This document shows, piece by piece, positions 59,965-64,000 of a stretch of 64,000 nt of DNA. The stretch covers positions 1 through 64,000 of the forward strand of contig NZ_VCJS01000032.1 in the NCBI RefSeq assembly GCF_005893125.1, read 5' to 3'. Every line of letters starts with the position of its first letter. Positions within the stretch are counted from its first letter, which is position 1. Source of the DNA: Nonomuraea basaltis. Lineage in GTDB: Bacteria; Actinomycetota; Actinomycetes; Streptosporangiales; Streptosporangiaceae. The position numbers and the translations under genes are program-made. Below the pieces are notes generated by a model. That model saw nothing but the letters and a program-made list of their open reading frames with translations, had not been told where the DNA came from and did not search any database.

Positions 59965-60438
59965 TCACACCGCCTGGTAGAAGCCGACAGAGTCGATCTG
60001 CACGACGACGTTGGAGCCGTCCGGATTCAGCGAGAAATCGTGCGACGTCATCGGGACGACGGCGCTGTCCGGCGAACCAGTCGCCGGCCGATAGCAGATG
60101 AGGACCTTCACCCAGGAGCCGCCCGCCGCTTGCACGGACTCGAACATCGCGTCCGGGATGTCCAGCGGCATGGCGTCGCTGCCGAGATCGGGGAGCACGT
60201 CGTTCAGGTCGACGGCGGCCAGCACCTTACGGGCATAGCCCGCGTTAGTCGCCTCATCGGTGGTCCCGGACAGGACGGCGTCCAGAGTGGTCTTGTCACG
60301 CAGGACGGCATCCGACTCGACGCCTGAGGCGGCCAGCACGACCATGAGCAGGCTGCTGGTGGCGGGGTCGCCGACTCGGACGCGGTGATACAGCTCGGCC
60401 ACGCGGCCCTTCGCCACGTTGAACACGAAATCGGCCAC
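59965..60438 (-). CDS. Phage structural protein of unknown family
   Basis: A 157-residue protein that begins with a helical VFNVAKGRVAELYHRVRVGD pattern recurring in actinophage genes near the terminase, then a strand-rich end. Possibly a head fibre base. One base separates it from the next gene. Confidence 0.58.
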   Translation of the reverse strand: MADFVFNVAKGRVAELYHRVRVGDPATSSLLMVVLAASGVESDAVLRDKTTLDAVLSGTTDEATNAGYARKVLAAVDLNDVLPDLGSDAMPLDIPDAMFESVQAAGGSWVKVLICYRPATGSPDSAVVPMTSHDFSLNPDGSNVVVQIDSVGFYQAV

Positions 60439-60483
60439 GGGCCTCTCCTCGGGAGTTGTTGGTGCTGGTCGCGCATGACCAGG

Positions 60484-60536
60484 GGTGCGGTCCCGGCCGC
60501 GGGCTGCCCCTCAACAACCGGGGCCGGGACCGCACC
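60484..60536 (-). terminator. Large hairpin between terminase and head genes
   Basis: GGTGCGGTCCCGGCC (60,484-60,498) and GGCCGGGACCGCACC (60,522-60,536) pair perfectly over 15 bp with a 23-nt loop. Confidence 0.65.
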
Positions 60537-60580
60537 GCGCGGCTCAACGCGGGCGAGCGGAAGGTCTCGCGGCGGAGCCA

Positions 60581-60601
60581 CCCGCCCGCGAAGCGGGCGG
60601 G
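60581..60601 (-). terminator. Terminator after large terminase gene
   Basis: CCCGCCCGC-GAA-GCGGGCGGG, 9 perfect pairs, starting 26 bases past the terminase stop. Together with the next hairpin it separates packaging from structural transcription. Confidence 0.65.
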
Positions 60602-60627
60602 AGTTGATGAATGCGAAAAAGCTTGCG

Positions 60628-61902
60628 TCAATTGGAGAGTTCGATCAGCGGCTGCCACGCCGCTTCCGTCGTCCTCAGCAGGTAGCGGCCGGCGTCGAGC
60701 GCATGGTCATCGAGCTTGACCGGGGCGTCCTCGCCGCGCTCGGCCCGCTTGTCGTCCCACGCGTAGGAGCCGATCTCCGTCAACCAGCCCTCACAGGAGC
60801 GGTGCACCCGGAGCCGGTCGGCACCGACCAGGTTGCTGACCGTGCGGATGCCGTCGAGCACCTTGTTGTCCGCCATGACGGGCGCGAACCCATCCCGGTG
60901 CAACTGGGCGATGAAGCTCGCCGCGGACGGGTCCACCACGACCCAGTCAGGCTGGACGCCGTACGTACCAGGGCCGTAGGTGCCGGGAAGGGTGCGCAGC
61001 CAGTCGCGAAGCTTCTTCGAGTACTCGGCGTCCGTGAGTTGGCGGCGCTGGACTTTGCTGTCCCACCGCCACTCGTGCGTGAAGTAGATCCGCCGTAGAC
61101 CGTGCCGGTCCGGCACGCTCACCCCGGCCAAGATCGCGTTGAACGGGTTCGTCGTCCCGTAGTCCACGCCGAGCCCGAGCCAGCGTTCCATCGGCGGCAG
61201 CGCGTCCACGATGTGCCGGTCAGGGTCCCACATGTCGTACACGGCGCCCTCGGCCATCACCCACAAGCCCTCGATGAAGCGCTTGTACCAGAGGCCGGTG
61301 TACTCCCGTTTCAGGTTGGCGACGTAGGTCGCGTCCAGCGCGGGGTTGTCGTCCAGAACGAAGTGGAAATACTTCAGGTCCAGCTCGTGAGCCCGCAGAA
61401 TGAACCTCTGGCGGAGCCAATGGTTAGGGGCGTCGGGATTGCACGTCGCGAAGATCTGCGCGCCCGCCACACTGCACCTCGCGAGCAACTGGTCCCAGAA
61501 GTTCTCCGGCAGCAAGGTCGCCTCATCGACATACGCCCCGCCACACGTCATTCCTCTCAACCTCGACTCCGACCGCATGTCGTTCGCGCTGATGATCTCG
61601 ACGCGGCGGCCGAGAATATTGCAGGTCGCGGCACCTCTCGTATAGAAAATCCGCTTCGCCACGGGACCCGTCAGGCTCGGATCCATGAGGGGCTCCATGA
61701 CGTTGCGCGCGACGGTCTCGCCCGTCTTGCCGACGATCACGAGATGGCCGCCCCGGCGCGGGGCCTGCGCGATGTACATCAACCACCGCAGCAGGCTGGC
61801 GATGGTTTTGCCGCTGCGGACCGCGCCCGAAGCGATGTTCAGCCGCGCCGTGGACAGGGCGATGAACTGCTCTTGCTTGGGCGACAGCGAGATCGCCGGC
61901 AT
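60628..61902 (-). CDS. Terminase large subunit
   Basis: A 424-residue packaging motor. Walker A SGAVRSGKT (25-33), Walker B GGAYVDEA (D126, E127), coupling motif FATCNPD, and the C-terminal RNase-H-like nuclease with GLGVDYGTTN and a late DDHALDAGRY. It pumps DNA through the portal and cuts it. Start interlocked with the small subunit stop (TGATG). Confidence 0.92.
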   Translation of the reverse strand: MPAISLSPKQEQFIALSTARLNIASGAVRSGKTIASLLRWLMYIAQAPRRGGHLVIVGKTGETVARNVMEPLMDPSLTGPVAKRIFYTRGAATCNILGRRVEIISANDMRSESRLRGMTCGGAYVDEATLLPENFWDQLLARCSVAGAQIFATCNPDAPNHWLRQRFILRAHELDLKYFHFVLDDNPALDATYVANLKREYTGLWYKRFIEGLWVMAEGAVYDMWDPDRHIVDALPPMERWLGLGVDYGTTNPFNAILAGVSVPDRHGLRRIYFTHEWRWDSKVQRRQLTDAEYSKKLRDWLRTLPGTYGPGTYGVQPDWVVVDPSAASFIAQLHRDGFAPVMADNKVLDGIRTVSNLVGADRLRVHRSCEGWLTEIGSYAWDDKRAERGEDAPVKLDDHALDAGRYLLRTTEAAWQPLIELSN

Positions 61903-62387
61903 CAGGCCGCCTCGGCGTCCGGCGGCTCGATTTCCCGCACCACCTCGGCGTCGACCGACTCGATCGCCGGAGCGTGCCGGGCCTGCAACTGGAAGAGCAT
62001 CGTGCCCAGCAGGCTCGCGATGTCGCCGTCGCCTACGCTGTTGCGGTTCAGCTGGTCCAGGCCCATCAGGTGGCTGACTCGCAGCACCAAGGATTCGGCC
62101 TGGGCGACCGCCTTTATGTCGCCGGCGAGCGCCTTCGGCCACACCGCCGCGAGCAGCCTGTCCAACCGGTCGAGATTGAGCCGAAGGTGTTCCTCGGCCG
62201 CCATCTTCTCGTCCAGCGCCGCCTGGCGCAGCGCGCGAGTGACGTCCGTGCAGGCGGCCCCGGCTGACTTGTAGCCCAGCTCACGGCAGATGACGTCCCA
62301 TTTCAGGCCAGCGGTACGCATCTGCACTGCCTTGGCTCGCCGCTCGGCCGTCACGACGCTGCGAGCGACCTTTCTGCTGGACACCAT
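61902..62387 (-). CDS. Terminase small subunit
   Basis: A 161-residue DNA-recognition subunit. The N-terminal HTH has AKAVQMRTAGLKWDVICREL and SAGAACTDVTRAL; a central coiled coil drives ring assembly. The C-terminal tail contacts the motor. Directly before the large subunit. Confidence 0.85.
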   Translation of the reverse strand: MVSSRKVARSVVTAERRAKAVQMRTAGLKWDVICRELGYKSAGAACTDVTRALRQAALDEKMAAEEHLRLNLDRLDRLLAAVWPKALAGDIKAVAQAESLVLRVSHLMGLDQLNRNSVGDGDIASLLGTMLFQLQARHAPAIESVDAEVVREIEPPDAEAA

Positions 62388-62460
62388 GAAGAACCTCCGA
62401 GAGGGGGTGAGGGGAAGCGGGAGAAGGACGGGCGCGAACGCCCATGCAGTGGTGAAGGGT

Positions 62461-63027
62461 TCAGCCCGCGCGGTGAAGGAACTCGCCGCGGTGAGGTTCC
62501 GCGTCCAGCGCGCCCACCAGCGAAACCGTCGTCGTCACCGTCTGGTCCTGGTTGACGCCGCGCACCGTCATGCACGAATGCGACGCCCTGATCACGACCC
62601 CGGCGCCCAGCGCGGGCAGACCCTCGTGGATCGCGTCGGCGACCTGGCGGCCGAACCGTTCCTGAAGCTGAAGACGGCGGGCGAACACCTCGACCAGGCG
62701 CGGCAGCTTCGACAAGCCCAGCAGTCTGCCGTCCTTCGGCAGGTAGCCGACTGTCGCCGTGCCGTGGAACGGCAGCAGGTGGTGCTCGCACAGGCTCGCG
62801 AACCGGATGCGCTCGACGACCACCAGGCCGCGCGCCCGCTCGTCAACGAACACACGGTCCAGTTGGACATGCGGGTCCATGGCGTATCCGGCGGTCATCT
62901 CCCGCCACGCCCTGACCACCCTGGCGGGCGTGTCCTCGATCACCGGCCGCGTGGGGTCGACTCCCACAAACCTCAGTAGCGTCTCGACGGCTTGGTGCGC
63001 GTCGTTCAACGTTGGCGCGTCGGCCAC
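62461..63027 (-). CDS. folE: GTP cyclohydrolase I
   Basis: A 188-residue FolE with zinc ligands Cys80, His83 (SLCEHHLLPF) and Cys152 (SHSCM), plus the GLSKLPRLVEVFARRLQLQE signature. It converts GTP to dihydroneopterin triphosphate, the first step to folate and to 7-deazaguanines. Its end-to-end position after QueD and QueE shows use in preQ0 synthesis. One base from the QueE stop. Confidence 0.93.
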   Translation of the reverse strand: MADAPTLNDAHQAVETLLRFVGVDPTRPVIEDTPARVVRAWREMTAGYAMDPHVQLDRVFVDERARGLVVVERIRFASLCEHHLLPFHGTATVGYLPKDGRLLGLSKLPRLVEVFARRLQLQERFGRQVADAIHEGLPALGAGVVIRASHSCMTVRGVNQDQTVTTTVSLVGALDAEPHRGEFLHRAG

Positions 63028-63756
63028 TCAGCGCCCCCGTTCGTCGCCCCAGGCCAGCACATGCAGGCGTGGCGTGATGTTGAAGCCCGCGGCGATGGCG
63101 GGATCGGCGATCCGCATCAGGTGGGCCGTCGTCGCGTCGGCGGTGGTGCCCTCCGGCATCACCCACACCGAGTCGGGGTCCAGCTCGAACCGGTCGACCA
63201 GCTCGGCGAGCTCCGCGACGTCCGTTTCATCCCGGCACACCGTCTTGAAGCACGCGCCGCCCACATCGGCGAGCTGCCGGAAGCGGGCCAGTGCCGCCGG
63301 CGCGACCCGGCGCTCTTCGCTCTCGCCCGAGTTAGCCAGCTTCAACCCCACGTTGAACCGCGACACCCCTCGCTCGGCGGCCTCCGTGGGGGCGCGAGTG
63401 CCGTTCGTCTCGATCTCAACCTCGAAGTCCCACAGCAGCCTCAGCAGCTCGCCGAACGCCGGGTAGGTCTGCTGAAGCAGTGGTTCGCCCCCCGTGATGA
63501 CCACGAGCGGCACGTTCATCGCCTCGACCTGGGCGACAGCGTCGGCGACCGGGACGCGGGACAGCTCCGCCCGCAGGTCGAACCGGGTCGCGTCCCAGGT
63601 GTACGGCGTGTCGCACCAGGAGCAGGCTAGCGAGCAGCCGCCGAGCCGTATGAACGCGACGCGGCGCCCGCACGACGGTCCTTCACCGGCCACCGTGGGG
63701 CCGAACACTTCGCTGACGACCAGGCCCTCGACGGCGTAGGCCGCTACGCCGCCCAC
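63028..63756 (-). CDS. queE: 7-carboxy-7-deazaguanine synthase
   Basis: A 242-residue radical-SAM enzyme with the cluster motif C41-x3-C45-x2-C48 (CSLACSWCDT) and the GEGPSCGRRVAFIRLGGC lead. It turns carboxytetrahydropterin to 7-carboxy-7-deazaguanine. GTG 63,756 has GGAG upstream and overlaps QueD by 13 bases. Confidence 0.92.
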   Translation of the reverse strand: MGGVAAYAVEGLVVSEVFGPTVAGEGPSCGRRVAFIRLGGCSLACSWCDTPYTWDATRFDLRAELSRVPVADAVAQVEAMNVPLVVITGGEPLLQQTYPAFGELLRLLWDFEVEIETNGTRAPTEAAERGVSRFNVGLKLANSGESEERRVAPAALARFRQLADVGGACFKTVCRDETDVAELAELVDRFELDPDSVWVMPEGTTADATTAHLMRIADPAIAAGFNITPRLHVLAWGDERGR

Positions 63757-64000
63757 GACGCTCCGTTCGTCGCCGTCTCCGCGAGGTCCACCCGGATCAC
63801 CCGCGCCCCCTCGGCGTGCGGCACATCGTCCAGCAGGACTTCCGCCACGGCGCTGATCTCTTCGGCGACCCGCTCCACCGTGGGCCAGCCGCCGACGATC
63901 GCGTACACCTTGTTGCCGAAATGGGCGAGCGCCGGCCCCAGCGGGTCGGCGTCGCCCAGTATCGAGCCGTGATCGAGCATGTGGTCGAGCCAGGACCTGA
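63744..64000 (-). CDS. queD: 6-carboxytetrahydropterin synthase (partial)
   Basis: The frame is open through the right edge, so the N terminus is missing. It shows the family C-terminal half: LDHMLDHGSILGD (LDH-x-L motif with catalytic His), PTVERVAEEI (the PT-x-E motif) and a final acidic strand. It makes carboxytetrahydropterin from dihydroneopterin triphosphate. Further 7-deazaguanine genes such as queC or a DNA transglycosylase may lie beyond the window. Confidence 0.85.
   Translation of the reverse strand, partial: RSWLDHMLDHGSILGDADPLGPALAHFGNKVYAIVGGWPTVERVAEEISAVAEVLLDDVPHAEGARVIRVDLAETATNGASWAA

Overview
The window is high-GC DNA (roughly 70%) with GTG starts, short GTGA/ATGA overlaps and actinobacterial families (DUF58/MoxR, DUF397 with XRE-TPR regulators, DUF2637, an SsgA-like protein). 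It comes from a filamentous actinobacterium; a Streptosporangiales member such as Nonomuraea would fit, but the genus is a guess.

Positions 1-17,200 are ordinary chromosome. They hold an SDR oxidoreductase, a cupin, a VOC/ArsR/SRPBCC cluster, LysE and MFS exporters, divergent WYL and DeoR regulators, a TauE permease, an M20 peptidase, a ClpP pair, a DUF2268 metalloprotein, a MoxR-DUF58-vWA operon, two RNA/rRNA methyltransferase-like genes and a GDPD. Several small decayed fragments lie between them.

From about 17,200-17,430 to the right edge the window is one large mobile element, mostly read on the minus strand, and its right end is outside the window. The left part (17.4-24.4 kb) is a transfer operon typical of actinomycete integrative conjugative elements: an FtsK/TraB-like translocase, several membrane proteins, a DUF2637 protein, an SsgA-like protein and a divergent GntR (KorSA-like) repressor. 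No integrase, excisionase or replication initiator is visible.

The middle (24.4-30.9 kb) is accessory. Its most striking part is a Ro60/TROVE protein gene at 25,138-26,817, preceded by a 0.6-kb array of four tandem Y RNAs at 24,515-25,090. I derived these from pairing by hand. Each has a terminal stem, a CGAA bulge and a GGTTAYC strand. Three of them carry a circularly permuted tRNA-like module in which a T-arm, a looped-off acceptor stem and a D-arm replace the normal tRNA order. A fifth hairpin with the same flanking motifs, in permuted order, lies in the leader of the Ro60 gene. A PIN-domain protein, a PadR/membrane-protein pair and a pentapeptide-repeat protein follow.

From 29.4 to 64 kb lies a siphovirus-type structural and lysis set. 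In transcription order (right to left) it runs: QueD-QueE-FolE (7-deazaguanine precursor synthesis), small and large terminase, a block of predicted head-surface proteins, portal, a MuF-like protein fused to a HExxH domain, scaffold, coat, head-tail connectors, major tail protein, frameshifted tail chaperones, two paralogous tape-measure proteins with a papain-like gene between them, a distal tail protein, a tandemly duplicated tail-tip module, a coiled-coil/TM protein, endolysin and a holin-like protein. A host-type XRE-TPR/DUF397 cassette interrupts the tail operon at 39.4-42.0 kb.
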